This document shows positions 49,037 to 58,888 of a stretch of DNA of 64,000 nucleotides, piece by piece; position 1 is the first letter of the stretch; each line of letters starts with the position of its first letter. A program made the position numbers and the translations under genes. Under the pieces are notes generated by a model. It was given only the letters and a program-made list of their open reading frames with translations. It was not told the DNA's origin and made no database searches. This stretch comes from Hyphomicrobium sp. GTDB taxonomy: Bacteria; Pseudomonadota; Alphaproteobacteria; Rhizobiales; Hyphomicrobiaceae. The stretch lies in contig JALHMJ010000007.1 of the NCBI GenBank assembly GCA_022844105.1, positions 99,435 to 163,434 on the forward strand, in the 5' to 3' direction.

Positions 49037-50038
49037 TCAGCTTTTCGTGACCGGATCCAGGAACAGCTCGCTCGTATAGTAACGTTCAGCGCACGAGGGA
49101 GCGAAGGTCACAACCGTCTTACCGGTCATGTTCTCGCGGGTGGCCACAGAAATCGCAGCCGCGACGTTGGCTCCCGTCGAAATGCCGCCGGGAATGCCTT
49201 CGGTCTTGGCAACCAACCGCGAAATTTCAAATGCCTGCTCGTTCGAAACTGTCACGATCTCATCGATCAGCGACGTATCGAGTACGCCGGGAACAAAGCC
49301 CGCTCCGATGCCCTGAATTTTGTGCGGACCGCGATTGCCGCCCGACAGCACGGGGCTGCCAGCGGGTTCGACGGCGATCACCTTGAGGCTGGGCCTGCGC
49401 GCCTTCAGTACGCGTCCGCAACCCGTCAGCGTTCCGCCCGTGCCGACACCGACCACCAGCACGTCGATATTGCCCTGCGTATCATTCCATATTTCTTCCG
49501 CCGTCGTGCGCTCGTGCACGGCCGGGTTGGCCGGGTTCTCGAATTGGCTGGGCTGAATAGCCCCCGGGGTCGTGGCAACGATTTCTGCTGCCCGCGCAAT
49601 TGCATTAGGCATGCCGCCGGCGGCAGGGGTCAATTCCAGTTCAGCACCCAGATGCGCAAGGATCTTGCGTCGCTCGATTGACATCGACTCTGGCATCACA
49701 AGGATGAGCCGATAGCCGCGCGCGGCAGCAACGAACGCCAGCCCAATGCCGGTATTACCAGACGTCGGCTCAACAAGGGTGCTCTTGCCAGGCGTGATCT
49801 TGCCCTCCGCTTCGAGAACATCGATCATCGATACGCCGATCCGATCCTTGACGCTCGACAACGGATTGAAGAACTCGAGCTTAATCAGAATGTCCGCTCT
49901 CGCACCGGCCTGCTTCGCAATTTTGCCCAGGCGAACAAGGGGCGTGTGTCCGATGGTTTCGGTGATGTCCTCGTAGATGCGACCGCGACCCCACGTCTTG
50001 GTGGCCGCAAGCGTCTTGATGTCCGGAACTTCGTTCAT
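49037..50038 (-). CDS. cysK: cysteine synthase (O-acetylserine sulfhydrylase)
   Basis: It makes cysteine from O-acetylserine and sulfide with PLP. The 333-residue protein has Lys64 in PLSSVKDRIG (Schiff base), PTSGNTG (91-97), the phosphate-binding GTGGTLTG and the C-terminal Ser/Cys region FAPSCAERYYTSELF. ATG 50038 follows GAGG; the long in-frame extension upstream is not typical. It is 126 bp from dut on the same strand, so probably a separate unit. Confidence 0.94.
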   Translation of the reverse strand: MNEVPDIKTLAATKTWGRGRIYEDITETIGHTPLVRLGKIAKQAGARADILIKLEFFNPLSSVKDRIGVSMIDVLEAEGKITPGKSTLVEPTSGNTGIGLAFVAAARGYRLILVMPESMSIERRKILAHLGAELELTPAAGGMPNAIARAAEIVATTPGAIQPSQFENPANPAVHERTTAEEIWNDTQGNIDVLVVGVGTGGTLTGCGRVLKARRPSLKVIAVEPAGSPVLSGGNRGPHKIQGIGAGFVPGVLDTSLIDEIVTVSNEQAFEISRLVAKTEGIPGGISTGANVAAAISVATRENMTGKTVVTFAPSCAERYYTSELFLDPVTKS

Positions 50039-50164
50039 GTGCCTCGCGCAGCCTTCCATTGTCGAGCGGTCGATCCGATAAGGCGTGGGAATAGCCTTCC
50101 CGCAAGAACCCTGCAACGCCGTCCTTAGAGATTTTCTTTCCAAGGATAGCGCGCAGCCCGCAAT

Positions 50165-50749
50165 TTACTCGCTTAGATCTCGGCTCCGCGGCCTTTTGGA
50201 GCGAGCCGATTTTACGCGGGCAGGTAACGGCTTCTTTTTTTCTTCCCGGGTTACGGATGGCGCAATGATGCCGGTCGAGCCAAAGCCGCCATCGCCCCGC
50301 TTGGTACGCGGTAACTCTTCAACCGGCCGGATTTTAATGGAAGCGTGGGCTGCGATCACCATCTGCGCTATCCGCTCGCCTCGCCGCACAACGAAGGCCG
50401 CGTTGCCGAGGTTGATGAGGATCACCTGCACCTCTCCCCGGTAGTCACTGTCGATCGTCCCGGGACTGTTGAGGACGGTAACGCCATGCTTCATGGCCAG
50501 TCCGGAACGGGGCCGAACCTGCGCCTCGGTTCCGCGCGGCAAGGCAATGGCAAGTCCGGTGGGGACCAGCGCCCATTTTCCCGGCGCGATCCTGAGCGGC
50601 TTTTTGACGTCCAGAGCCGCCACGAGATCGAGACCGGCCGCACCGCTCGATTGCATGTCCGGCAAGGGCAACCCTTTGCCGTGCTCCAAGATCAGAACCC
50701 GGACCTTAATCCGTCCTTTGTCGAGCTTGTTCTTTTTATCCTTCGCCAT
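50165..50749 (-). CDS. dut: deoxyuridine 5'-triphosphate nucleotidohydrolase
   Basis: It hydrolyses dUTP to dUMP, keeping uracil out of DNA. The 194-residue trimeric dUTPase has motif 1 AGLDLVAA, motif 2 [11 protein letters not shown], motif 3 with catalytic Asp in [11 protein letters not shown], motif 4 RGERIAQMV and motif 5 [11 protein letters not shown] 30-residue Lys/Arg-rich tail follows motif 5, longer than usual. ATG 50749 is 2 bp after the coaBC stop, so the two are co-transcribed. Confidence 0.96.
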   Translation of the reverse strand: MAKDKKNKLDKGRIKVRVLILEHGKGLPLPDMQSSGAAGLDLVAALDVKKPLRIAPGKWALVPTGLAIALPRGTEAQVRPRSGLAMKHGVTVLNSPGTIDSDYRGEVQVILINLGNAAFVVRRGERIAQMVIAAHASIKIRPVEELPRTKRGDGGFGSTGIIAPSVTREEKKKPLPARVKSARSKRPRSRDLSE

Positions 50750-50751
50750 CG

Positions 50752-51978
50752 TCAGACATCGATCCGGTGATGTGAGAGCCAATCGGCCGCCTGCCCGATG
50801 AGCAACCGGGCCACACCGTCCTTGCTGTCCGGCGGCCAACTGGTGACGCCGTCGGCCGTAATCAGATGCACCGTATTGCGATCACCGCCGAACGTTCCGC
50901 TCGACGGCGAAACATCGTTGGCAACAATCCAGTCCGCGCCCTTATCCTTCCGCTTTCGTTGCCCATGTTCAATCACGTTCTCCGTCTCGGCCGCAAACCC
51001 GATCACGAGACCCGGCCGTCGTGGACCACGGCGAGCCACGGTTTGCAAAATATCTACATTTTCCGCCAGCGCGAGCGTGGGCGCTGCGCCGACATTGCTC
51101 TTCTTCATCTTCTGCCCGGCCGCTTCCACAACATGCCAATCGGCCACCGCCGCTGCGCAAATGGCAATATCGGCGGGCAGCGCGCTCCGCACAGCTTCCA
51201 TCATCTGGGCCGCCGTCTCCACCTTGATCACGTCGACCCCCACAGGATCGGCCAGCGCCACCGGTCCCGAAACGAGCGTCACGCGCGCGCCCAGCTCCGC
51301 CGCCGCCGCAGCGATCGCGTGGCCCTGCTTGCCGGATGAACGATTGGCGATGTAACGCACGGGATCGATCGGCTCATGTGTTGGCCCACTGGTCACAATG
51401 ACATGCCGTCCCGCCAGCGGACCCGGCCCTTCCGAGCGCCCGCCCACTAGCTGCAATGCGGCGTCGGCAATATCACTTGCCTCAGCCATTCGGCCAACGC
51501 CCGCTTCGCCCCGTTCCGCCATTTCGCCGGCCTTCGGTCCGATGAAATGCACGCCGTCGCTTACGAGTTGCCGTACATTGCGTCGCGTCGCAGGATGATC
51601 CCACATGCGCGGGTTCATCGCCGGAGCGACAAGCACTGGCTTATCCGTCGCCAAGAGCACCGCCGTTGCCAGATCGCCAGCTTGCCCTGTTGCCATTTTT
51701 GCCAGGAGATCTGCGGTGGCCGGCGCAACGATCACCATATCCGCGTCGCGCGACAGCCGAATGTGGCCAATCTCCCGCTCGTCATCGAGGTCGAAGAGAT
51801 CTGTAAAAACCCGGTCGTTGGACAGCGCCCCGGCCGAGAGTGGCGTCACGAACTCTTGCGCGGCCCGTGTCAGGACAACACGCACCTCGCACGCCCGTTC
51901 GCGCAGCCTGCGGATCAGATCGAGGCTTTTATAGGCCGCGATTCCGCCACCGATGATGAGGAGAACCCTTTGCGCCAC
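50752..51978 (-). CDS. coaBC: bifunctional phosphopantothenoylcysteine decarboxylase/synthetase
   Basis: It adds cysteine to phosphopantothenate and decarboxylates the product, both in coenzyme A synthesis. The 408-residue fusion has an N-terminal flavin-dependent CoaC domain ([16 protein letters not shown], catalytic-type His72 in [19 protein letters not shown]) and a C-terminal CoaB domain ([20 protein letters not shown], the KMKKSN loop, FAAETEN, NDVS). It is followed by dut after 2 bp. In many alphaproteobacteria this pair adjoins ubiB, which here lies elsewhere. Confidence 0.96.
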   Translation of the reverse strand: MAQRVLLIIGGGIAAYKSLDLIRRLRERACEVRVVLTRAAQEFVTPLSAGALSNDRVFTDLFDLDDEREIGHIRLSRDADMVIVAPATADLLAKMATGQAGDLATAVLLATDKPVLVAPAMNPRMWDHPATRRNVRQLVSDGVHFIGPKAGEMAERGEAGVGRMAEASDIADAALQLVGGRSEGPGPLAGRHVIVTSGPTHEPIDPVRYIANRSSGKQGHAIAAAAAELGARVTLVSGPVALADPVGVDVIKVETAAQMMEAVRSALPADIAICAAAVADWHVVEAAGQKMKKSNVGAAPTLALAENVDILQTVARRGPRRPGLVIGFAAETENVIEHGQRKRKDKGADWIVANDVSPSSGTFGGDRNTVHLITADGVTSWPPDSKDGVARLLIGQAADWLSHHRIDV

Positions 51979-52145
51979 GGCACCCTTGAAGTCACTGGCT
52001 TGGTTAATGGCTCGTTTGAGCCTACGTCATCCGATGGTCTGCTTACCATGGGCTCTCCGTTGAAGTGTTAAGGCCAATGTGCCGATTGAATTGATGCAGA
52101 GGCTGCCATAGCTACTCAGCGATGTTGAAATTCGGAGAAGACAGC

Positions 52146-52658
52146 ATGACCCGCTCTATTGCTTGGCTCGCCGCCATACTCGCGGTTTCGGTCCCGGCCG
52201 CCGCTGCCTCGGCACACGTATACGAATCGGGAGCCGTGACGGTCTCCCATCCATGGGCGCGGGCAACGCCAGGCGGTGCGACGGTCGGCGCCGCTTATGT
52301 CGAGATCAGCGCCAAGGACGGAACGAGCGACACTCTGGTGGCAGCATCCTCTCCAGCGGCAGGGCGCGTCGAAATCCATACCCACACGATGGACGATGGC
52401 GTCATGAAGATGCGCAAGCTTGAAAAGCTCGAGATTCCAGGCGGAAACTCAGTCCTGCTGCAACCGTCCGGCAACCACATCATGCTGTTTGAACTGAAGG
52501 GCCCGTTGAAAGAAGGCGACTTGCTCCCGGTTACGCTCGTTTTCGAAAAGGCCGGCGAAGTCAAAATCGAGGCGACGATCGAACCAGTCGGAGCCAAGGG
52601 TCCGCACGGCACGACCGGGCAGCCGGGCCATGAAGAGCATATGGGGCATGGCCAGTAA
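52146..52658 (+). CDS. periplasmic copper chaperone, PCu(A)C family
   Basis: PCuAC proteins carry Cu(I) in the periplasm and help build the CuA or CuB site of terminal oxidases. The 170-residue protein has a signal peptide (IAWLAAILAVSVPAAA) and a beta domain with HPWARATPGG, HTHTMDDGVMKMR and NHIMLF, giving the His/Met ligand pattern. It ends in a His-rich tail (HGTTGQ, HEEHMGHGQ) that may bind further copper. ATG 52146 follows GGAG. It is divergent from coaBC; no Sco gene is adjacent. Confidence 0.92.
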   Translation: MTRSIAWLAAILAVSVPAAAASAHVYESGAVTVSHPWARATPGGATVGAAYVEISAKDGTSDTLVAASSPAAGRVEIHTHTMDDGVMKMRKLEKLEIPGGNSVLLQPSGNHIMLFELKGPLKEGDLLPVTLVFEKAGEVKIEATIEPVGAKGPHGTTGQPGHEEHMGHGQ

Positions 52659-53005
52659 GCATTAAAATCACAGCCCGATGTCAACGAAGACTTGTGTCAA
52701 CAGTTTTCCATGATGCCTTGGCACATCAAGAAAAATTCCGTTCTACCGTCCACGGCGGCTTGACATGGGTCAGCCTGTCCAACATCCTCCGCGCCGTCGG
52801 GAAAGGACGACCCGACCCAACAAATAATAATGGTCCAAGTCTGGGGAGACAGAACGGGGCGAAACTCTTGATTAAGAGTTCCGCCCCGCTTTCATTGGTG
52901 GCTCGGCCACCTTGTGCAGCACACTTCGCGACTGCGAAATGCCGTGCGCGCACGCACCTTCAAATCTAAGATCAGCCAGTTCGAACGGAGAGGCTCAAGC
53001 AGGGC
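52659..53005. other. 347-bp gap with a strong hairpin
   Basis: No gene is supported. CGGGGCG-A-AACTCTT (52855-52869) pairs with AAGAGTT-C-CGCCCCG (52874-52888): 14 bp around one mismatch, with a GATT loop and a weak CTTTCATT tail. It may end the chaperone transcript, though it is about 200 bp from its stop, or act on the downstream operon. Confidence 0.5.
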
Positions 53006-53434
53006 ATGCGAACGGTCGAGGTTGTTCTTGGTCTCATCATTGCGGTCGCAGCCGTGGCCCTGTCGCTTGGTGCCGCACGTCTCATCGCGCCCATCCCAGC
53101 CACCGGCTTCCTGACAACACTGGCTCTGGTCGCTTTCGGCACCATGGTCGCCGCCCACGGCATGACTGGCAGGGCACAGCTCAAAGGACACCCAGAGCGC
53201 GTACAGATCTGGCGGGCCATCTTCTACATGCTGACCCTACTGACATTGATTGCTGCTGTGCCACTCGCATCAGAAGCTCTCGACCTGGCGACCGTGGCCG
53301 GCTTTCCCATTGGCTACTACCTGACCGCACAAGGAATGCTGCTGCTCCTGGTGATCCTGGCGTTTCGCGCGGCAGCTCATCTCGACCGGCTCGACGCGCG
53401 GACCGTGTCCCCTCCGTCGCGAGAGGACCTTTGA
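53006..53434 (+). CDS. small four-helix membrane protein, partner of the SSS-like transporter
   Basis: The 142-residue protein is almost entirely hydrophobic, with four predicted helices (about 4-28, 34-52, 68-90, 96-118) and a short charged C-terminus. I do not recognise a named family. It ends 1 bp before the start of the large transporter gene. Sodium:solute symporters such as ActP or the VC_2705 type often have a small membrane partner encoded in front, so an accessory subunit role is inferred from position. Confidence 0.7.
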   Translation: MRTVEVVLGLIIAVAAVALSLGAARLIAPIPATGFLTTLALVAFGTMVAAHGMTGRAQLKGHPERVQIWRAIFYMLTLLTLIAAVPLASEALDLATVAGFPIGYYLTAQGMLLLLVILAFRAAAHLDRLDARTVSPPSREDL

Positions 53435-53435
53435 T

Positions 53436-55517
53436 ATGCTGGCGGGCGACGCAATGTTTCTCATCTGCACCGGACTTGCCGTGCTCGCAATGGCAGCGGT
53501 GGCCATCCGCTTCCGGTCGGGCAACGCGCAGGCGCATGCGTCGGGCGGTGCGGCCTTTTCATCCCTCGGCGGCGGTCTCAGTCTGTCCGGATTAGTCGCC
53601 CTTTCTTCCCTGATCTTATTGCCGGGTCTCATTCATCAGCACGGGTACGATGCCCTGATCCCCTTGGTCGGTCTGACCGGAGGTCTCCTATTGCTGACGG
53701 TCCTCGTCGGCCCGGCACTGACACGATCGAGCGCCGCAACTCTGCCGGATCTCATCGCCCTGCGGTTCGGACGCCTCGCACGCATCCTGACGCTCGTGGT
53801 CGCACTGGCAGCCACCGGCGGGTTGTTATTGGGAACGCTTTCGGCAGGTTTATCACTCTCTGCGCGCGTCTTCGAAATTCCCATTGGCGCTGCCGCGTTG
53901 GCTGCCGCCGCAGCAATAATCCTGGTGACGCTTCCCGGCGGCCTAAAATCCGTTCTCGCCAACAGCGGCATGATTGCGCTGCTTGTCGGTCTTGCCTTGA
54001 TAGGCTTGACCGCCGGCCTCTATGCCGCCTTGTTCGGCAACCCCATTGCCCATCTCGCGTATGGTCAGGTCTTAAACGACATTGCCTCGGCGGAACTCTC
54101 GCTCATCGAAAACGGCCTCGTCGATTTCGGGGTTTTTAAGCCGTTCCTGCGCAAGTTCCTCACGGTCGACCGGCTGAATTGGGCCCTGCTGACCATCAGC
54201 TTCGCCGCCGCCGTCGCGGCTCTCCCACCGCTCGTGCAGGCGACAGGGGCCTTCGCGCCGTCGGCCAGCCCGCGGCGGGGGCTCGCCTGGATGCTCACGT
54301 TCGTCGTCATTGCACTGACCGCGCTGCCCGCCATCGCCGCGCTAACCCGCATCGAAACCTATCGCGCCGTCGCGGCCGGCGGCACCTTTGCCGAACTGCC
54401 GCATTGGATCCGCCGCGCCAGCCAAGTCGATGCGGTACGTCTGCACGGCGCTTCGCTGGGACTTGTCGAAACGGTTGCCCACGACGTGACAGCAGGTGCC
54501 GGCAGCATCGATGCCGTGTCGGCGGCCATGGCCGGTCGCGGCGCGCGCTCGGAAGCAAATTGGCAACGCCTTGATCCGAGCGTGCAGGAAGCAGTCCTCG
54601 ATCTGGCGCGCCGGTTTGCAGCTTCGCCCGGACTGCCACTCGCCGAGCGATGGCTGCCCTTTACTGACACGGTCGTGACAGCTGCAGCTGTCGCCGCCGG
54701 AAACATCTCCGGCAAACCCAACCTCGCAACGGTGTCGATTGATCCACAACTGATCCTGCTCGCTCTGCCGCACGCAGCAGGCTTGCCGCTGATCGTCTCC
54801 GCTTTTTTTGTAGCGATCGTCTTCGCCGCGGCCATCGTCCTGGCCGCCGCGCTTGTCGTGAGCCTCGCAACCATGCTTGTGCACGATGGCTCCGCCGCCG
54901 TCCTCGGACGCAAACCGGACAACATCACCGAACTCACCCTCATCCGCATCACCGGCGTGGGCGTCGCGCTCGGCGCAGCTATGACGGCCGCGGTCATTCC
55001 ACTAACAGCCGACGTAGTCTTCACCGTCAGCCTTTTGCTGGCCGCAGCCGGGCTCCTCCCGGCTCTAATCTTGACGGTCCTGGTCCGGCGAGCAACGGCC
55101 GCTGGCCTCCTCGCCGCCGTCATCGCCGGGTTAGCGCTTGGCACCTATTACTTGGCCGGGACCGCGATCTACAGCGTGTCCTTTTATGAAGCCTGGCCAG
55201 GATTATCGAGCGGCGGTCCGTCGGCATTCACCGAGTATGCGGACGCGCGCGATCTTTGGATCGCCGCGCAAGGCGATGATCGCGCCGCGGCCTACGCCGA
55301 TCTTGCAGCCCGCACTTCGGGCAGTCTGTGGAGCCCGGGACTGGCAAACTGGTTTGGCATCGCGCCGGCAGCCGCGCCGGCACTTGCACTGCCCTTCGCC
55401 CTTCTTGTGGGACTGTTCGTCAGCGTCGTAACCGGCCAGCGGTCCCAGCAATCTCTAGTCGCATTCGATCGCCTGCATGGACGCAGCACGAACCTTTCCA
55501 ACCCGGTTGAAACCTGA
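53436..55517 (+). CDS. sodium:solute symporter (SSS)-like transporter
   Basis: The 693-residue polytopic protein has about 13 hydrophobic segments. LSSLILLPGLIHQHGYDALI, TRSSAATLPDLIALRFGRLA and LPGGLKSVLANSGMIALLVG match the sodium:solute symporter core of ActP-like proteins. A soluble insert at about residues 300-430 is unusual, and the protein is about 140 residues longer than typical members. The substrate is unknown. Its stop shares one base with the glpD start, suggesting a link with glycerol 3-phosphate or a related compound. Confidence 0.75.
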   Translation: MLAGDAMFLICTGLAVLAMAAVAIRFRSGNAQAHASGGAAFSSLGGGLSLSGLVALSSLILLPGLIHQHGYDALIPLVGLTGGLLLLTVLVGPALTRSSAATLPDLIALRFGRLARILTLVVALAATGGLLLGTLSAGLSLSARVFEIPIGAAALAAAAAIILVTLPGGLKSVLANSGMIALLVGLALIGLTAGLYAALFGNPIAHLAYGQVLNDIASAELSLIENGLVDFGVFKPFLRKFLTVDRLNWALLTISFAAAVAALPPLVQATGAFAPSASPRRGLAWMLTFVVIALTALPAIAALTRIETYRAVAAGGTFAELPHWIRRASQVDAVRLHGASLGLVETVAHDVTAGAGSIDAVSAAMAGRGARSEANWQRLDPSVQEAVLDLARRFAASPGLPLAERWLPFTDTVVTAAAVAAGNISGKPNLATVSIDPQLILLALPHAAGLPLIVSAFFVAIVFAAAIVLAAALVVSLATMLVHDGSAAVLGRKPDNITELTLIRITGVGVALGAAMTAAVIPLTADVVFTVSLLLAAAGLLPALILTVLVRRATAAGLLAAVIAGLALGTYYLAGTAIYSVSFYEAWPGLSSGGPSAFTEYADARDLWIAAQGDDRAAAYADLAARTSGSLWSPGLANWFGIAPAAAPALALPFALLVGLFVSVVTGQRSQQSLVAFDRLHGRSTNLSNPVET

Positions 55518-57019
55518 TGCAGGGGCCGCTCTTCGACCTCGTGGTCATCGGTGGCGGCATTAACGGCGCCGGAGTGGCGGCCGACGCTGCGGGTCGCGGT
55601 CTATCTGTCTGCCTCATCGAAAAAGACGACCTTGCGAGCGGTACGTCACAGGCCAGTTCCAAGCTGATCCACGGCGGCCTGCGTTACCTCGAACACTACG
55701 AGTTTCGCCTGGTGCGCGAAGCACTGGCCGAACGCGAAGTCATGCTCGCTCGCGCGTCGCATATCGTCTGGCCACTGCGATTCATTTTGCCGGAATCACC
55801 CGGTACACGCTCCCGACTTGCCCTTCGCGCGGGACTGTTTCTCTACGACCACCTCGCCCGCCGTCACCGCATACCCGGCTCCCGTGCCGTCGATCTGGGG
55901 ACCGACCCCGCGGGCAGAGCGCTCCGTCCGGAGTTGAAACGTGGTTTCAGCTATTGGGACTGCTGGGTCGACGATGCGCGCCTCGTTGTGCTCAACGCAC
56001 GCCTTGCGGCAGATCGGGGAGCCATAATCCGCACGCGGACGCGCGTGACGGGCCTCGACAGCGGCACGGACGCCTGGTCCATCACGTTGGACACGGCGGG
56101 GCGACAAGAACTCTGCCGCGCCCGCGTCGTCATTAACGCCGCCGGCCCGTGGGTCGACGCGGTCTCCGCTCTGACAGGCGTCAACACACCGGATCACTTA
56201 GCCAGAATTCGTCTGGTCAAGGGCAGCCACATCGTCGTCCCCCGGATTGCCGCGACGCAAGATGCCTTTCTGTTCCAGAACGCCGACGGCCGCGTTGTCT
56301 TTGTGCTCCCCTTCGAGACCGACTTTACGCTGATCGGTACAACCGACGTCCCAGTGACCGGATCGCCCTCACGAGCAACTTGCTCACGGGAGGAAGAAAA
56401 CTATCTTATCGCTGCTGCGAACCGGTTCCTCGCAAAACCTCTCACGCCCTCGGATATCGTCTGGACGTTTGCCGGCGTTCGGCCACTTCAGGCCGACGAG
56501 AACGAGACCGATCCGTCGGCGTTGAGCCGCGACTACGACTTCGATCTCACCGGCAGCCGCTTTGGCGACGCCATGCTCACCATCGTCGGCGGCAAGATCA
56601 CGACGTATCGCCGTCTCGCCGAAGCAGCCTTGGCCCGTCTCGGCTTCCTTTTCCCTGGTTTGCCGCCGGCATGGACAGGCGGCCAACCGCTGCCGGGCGG
56701 CGACATCCCCGATGCCGACGTCGGCCTCTATGTCGAAGGTCTCAATCGCCTTTACGCATGGCTTCCCGAACAGGTCCTGACCGCCCTCGTCCGGCGGCAC
56801 GGAACTCAAACACGCGAAGTTGTCGGTGACGCCCGCCGATGGGAAGACATGGGTGCAATTTTTGCGGCCGGATTGACGGAGCGCGAGGTCCGCTATCTCG
56901 CCCGGCGCGAATGGGCGCAAACGTCAGAAGACGTGCTTTGGCGGCGCACGAAGGCTGGTCTTCACCTCTCGCCAGCGGCGCGGGAAGCTGCCTCGGCGTC
57001 AATTGACGCGCTACTGTAA
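55517..57019 (+). CDS. glpD: glycerol-3-phosphate dehydrogenase, FAD-dependent
   Basis: It oxidises glycerol 3-phosphate to dihydroxyacetone phosphate and passes electrons to the quinone pool at the inner membrane. The 500-residue product has the FAD loop GGGINGAG (12-19), SSKLIHGGLRYLEHYEFRLV, NAAGPWVD, a substrate-side TDVPVTGSP and GGKITTYRRLAEAAL, all expected in GlpD. Its ATG overlaps the transporter stop (TGATG), so translation is coupled. No glpK or glpR is in the window. Confidence 0.94.
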   Translation: MQGPLFDLVVIGGGINGAGVAADAAGRGLSVCLIEKDDLASGTSQASSKLIHGGLRYLEHYEFRLVREALAEREVMLARASHIVWPLRFILPESPGTRSRLALRAGLFLYDHLARRHRIPGSRAVDLGTDPAGRALRPELKRGFSYWDCWVDDARLVVLNARLAADRGAIIRTRTRVTGLDSGTDAWSITLDTAGRQELCRARVVINAAGPWVDAVSALTGVNTPDHLARIRLVKGSHIVVPRIAATQDAFLFQNADGRVVFVLPFETDFTLIGTTDVPVTGSPSRATCSREEENYLIAAANRFLAKPLTPSDIVWTFAGVRPLQADENETDPSALSRDYDFDLTGSRFGDAMLTIVGGKITTYRRLAEAALARLGFLFPGLPPAWTGGQPLPGGDIPDADVGLYVEGLNRLYAWLPEQVLTALVRRHGTQTREVVGDARRWEDMGAIFAAGLTEREVRYLARREWAQTSEDVLWRRTKAGLHLSPAAREAASASIDALL

Positions 57020-57103
57020 TTGGTCCTCACGAGGCTTCATCGATCCTCTTGGCCGACGCATCCCTATCAGATGAGGTCAATGCAATTTCGATGAACCAGA
57101 CGT

Positions 57104-58888
57104 TCAGGTCTTGAGCGATTCTTGCAGGTTTACGAAAGCTTCCGATTTCATCACCTCACGCGCGTGGTCATAACCGATCTGTTCGATTGCCTCGAATGAA
57201 CGCCAGGCCTGCAATCCAAAACCTGCGATTGGCGGGCGTATAACGAGCGATGCCTGATCGCGCGCCATGCGCGTTTGAATGTCGCTCGACACCGTGCCGG
57301 CGCGCAACAAGAGTTCAACGAAGCTGGGCATTGCTTCAGGCACGCCAAACACGGCGCGAGCGCAGCGCGATGCCCAGCCGCGCTTTTCCGGAGCGACAAA
57401 TGCCAAATCATCACCGACATCGATCGCAAGAATTTTGCCGGCTCTCCCCAGTCGCGCCATGCACCCCACCGGAAGATTGTCGATCATGGCGCCGTCGACA
57501 AGCACGCTATTGTCGAGGAGCACAGGCGGCAAAAGGCCAGGGATGGCGACGCTGGCGCGAAGCGCAGTCACAAGCTGACCAGTCCGATGCACAATCGGCT
57601 CGCCAGCGCTGAGATCGGTAGACACGCAGAAAAACGGAATACGAAGTTCTTCAATATTGACACCCATGAAGTGGCGCGCCAGCGCTCGTTCTGTTTTCAG
57701 ACCGCGAGTCAGCGCCACAAATGGGATCGTGTAGTCGACCAGCGGCGGGTCAACGACAAATGCGTCCCGGATGCGAGCGACAATTTCATCAATGTCCCAT
57801 TGCATCGCGACCGCCGCTCCGATCACAGCGCCGATGCTGGTTCCGGCGACGAGATCGATCGGCACCTTCGCCTCAAACAATGCCCGCAGAACTCCCACAT
57901 GAGCGAAGCCTCGGGCGCCGCCGCCCGAAAGGACAAGGCCTATAGACCGCCCTCTAATCCAGCGCGCGACGCGCCGGATATCTTCGACGTTACCGGGTCT
58001 GACATTGAGCCGCGTGCTTTGATTTCCAAGATCTGGCGCGACGAAAGCATGATTGGCGCCGGGAGTCGGCCCGGGGCCAAACATGACGAGATCACGTCGG
58101 GTCCAGCTCGACTCACGGTCGATCAACAGCACATCTTCCACGGCCGCCGCGCCGGGCCGAGCGAGGGCCAAGATATGATCCGCTCTGCCGCAGCAAACGC
58201 GCGTCCAGGCGGCGTCAGATCCATCGCTGACGTAAACCACTGTCTGAAAACGCGCCTCAAGCTTTCGATAAAACTCTCCACCATGCTTGGCCGAAACGGC
58301 ATGAACGATCGTTGCGTTTTTTCCGAGCTCTTTGGTAAGTGCACGCGCGAAAGCAACCGCGTCGACGCCGTTCGTCGCCCTTATCACGGCGACAGTCGTG
58401 GCATCTGCCACAGGCCGAATTCCAATGCCCGCGCCAATGGGAGCAGACACGTTGTTGACCTGCCGGCGCGCAAGCAACCGGGCCAGCCGTAGCATCGCCT
58501 CCGGCGAACGCGCGACCAGCGTATCAAAAATGCCGCGCGGAAATAGTAGAAGTTCGCAGTCGCGCAGCGCAGTGATCGTAGCGGCCCGAGGCGCATCAAC
58601 CAGCACCGCGCGCTCGCCGATAATTTCCGGCGGAAACAAGCGTGACACCGGCACCGCCACGCCCTTTTCATCAAGCTGCGACATACCCAGGCTGCCGGAG
58701 ACAAGAACATAGAATGCATCTGCGACGTCGCCTTGCCGGAACAGCACCTGCCCGGAACTCATAAACACGGCCTCAGCCTTCGGCCAAAGCAGTGAACAGG
58801 CTTCAGGTCCTAACGCCGCGTCCAAGGCGGCGTGCGCCGCCTTCCGAAAGGAAGCTGGCAGCGCGCCGTCGACTTTCTTCGTAGTCAT
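57104..58888 (-). CDS. cyclic-nucleotide-binding patatin-like phospholipase (NTE family)
   Basis: The product of about 594 residues joins an N-terminal cyclic-nucleotide-binding-like domain (about 30-145, with LFRQGDVADAFYVLVSGSLG and GERAVL) to a C-terminal patatin domain. The latter has the oxyanion loop SGGGARG (about 317), nucleophile motif GTSIG (about 348) and DGAMIDNLP with the dyad Asp (about 464). A middle region of about 150 residues resembles the linker of neuropathy-target-esterase proteins. It probably hydrolyses phospholipids or lysophospholipids at the membrane. ATG 58888 is preferred but has no strong ribosome site; ATG 58909 is an option. Confidence 0.88.
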   Translation of the reverse strand: MTTKKVDGALPASFRKAAHAALDAALGPEACSLLWPKAEAVFMSSGQVLFRQGDVADAFYVLVSGSLGMSQLDEKGVAVPVSRLFPPEIIGERAVLVDAPRAATITALRDCELLLFPRGIFDTLVARSPEAMLRLARLLARRQVNNVSAPIGAGIGIRPVADATTVAVIRATNGVDAVAFARALTKELGKNATIVHAVSAKHGGEFYRKLEARFQTVVYVSDGSDAAWTRVCCGRADHILALARPGAAAVEDVLLIDRESSWTRRDLVMFGPGPTPGANHAFVAPDLGNQSTRLNVRPGNVEDIRRVARWIRGRSIGLVLSGGGARGFAHVGVLRALFEAKVPIDLVAGTSIGAVIGAAVAMQWDIDEIVARIRDAFVVDPPLVDYTIPFVALTRGLKTERALARHFMGVNIEELRIPFFCVSTDLSAGEPIVHRTGQLVTALRASVAIPGLLPPVLLDNSVLVDGAMIDNLPVGCMARLGRAGKILAIDVGDDLAFVAPEKRGWASRCARAVFGVPEAMPSFVELLLRAGTVSSDIQTRMARDQASLVIRPPIAGFGLQAWRSFEAIEQIGYDHAREVMKSEAFVNLQESLKT

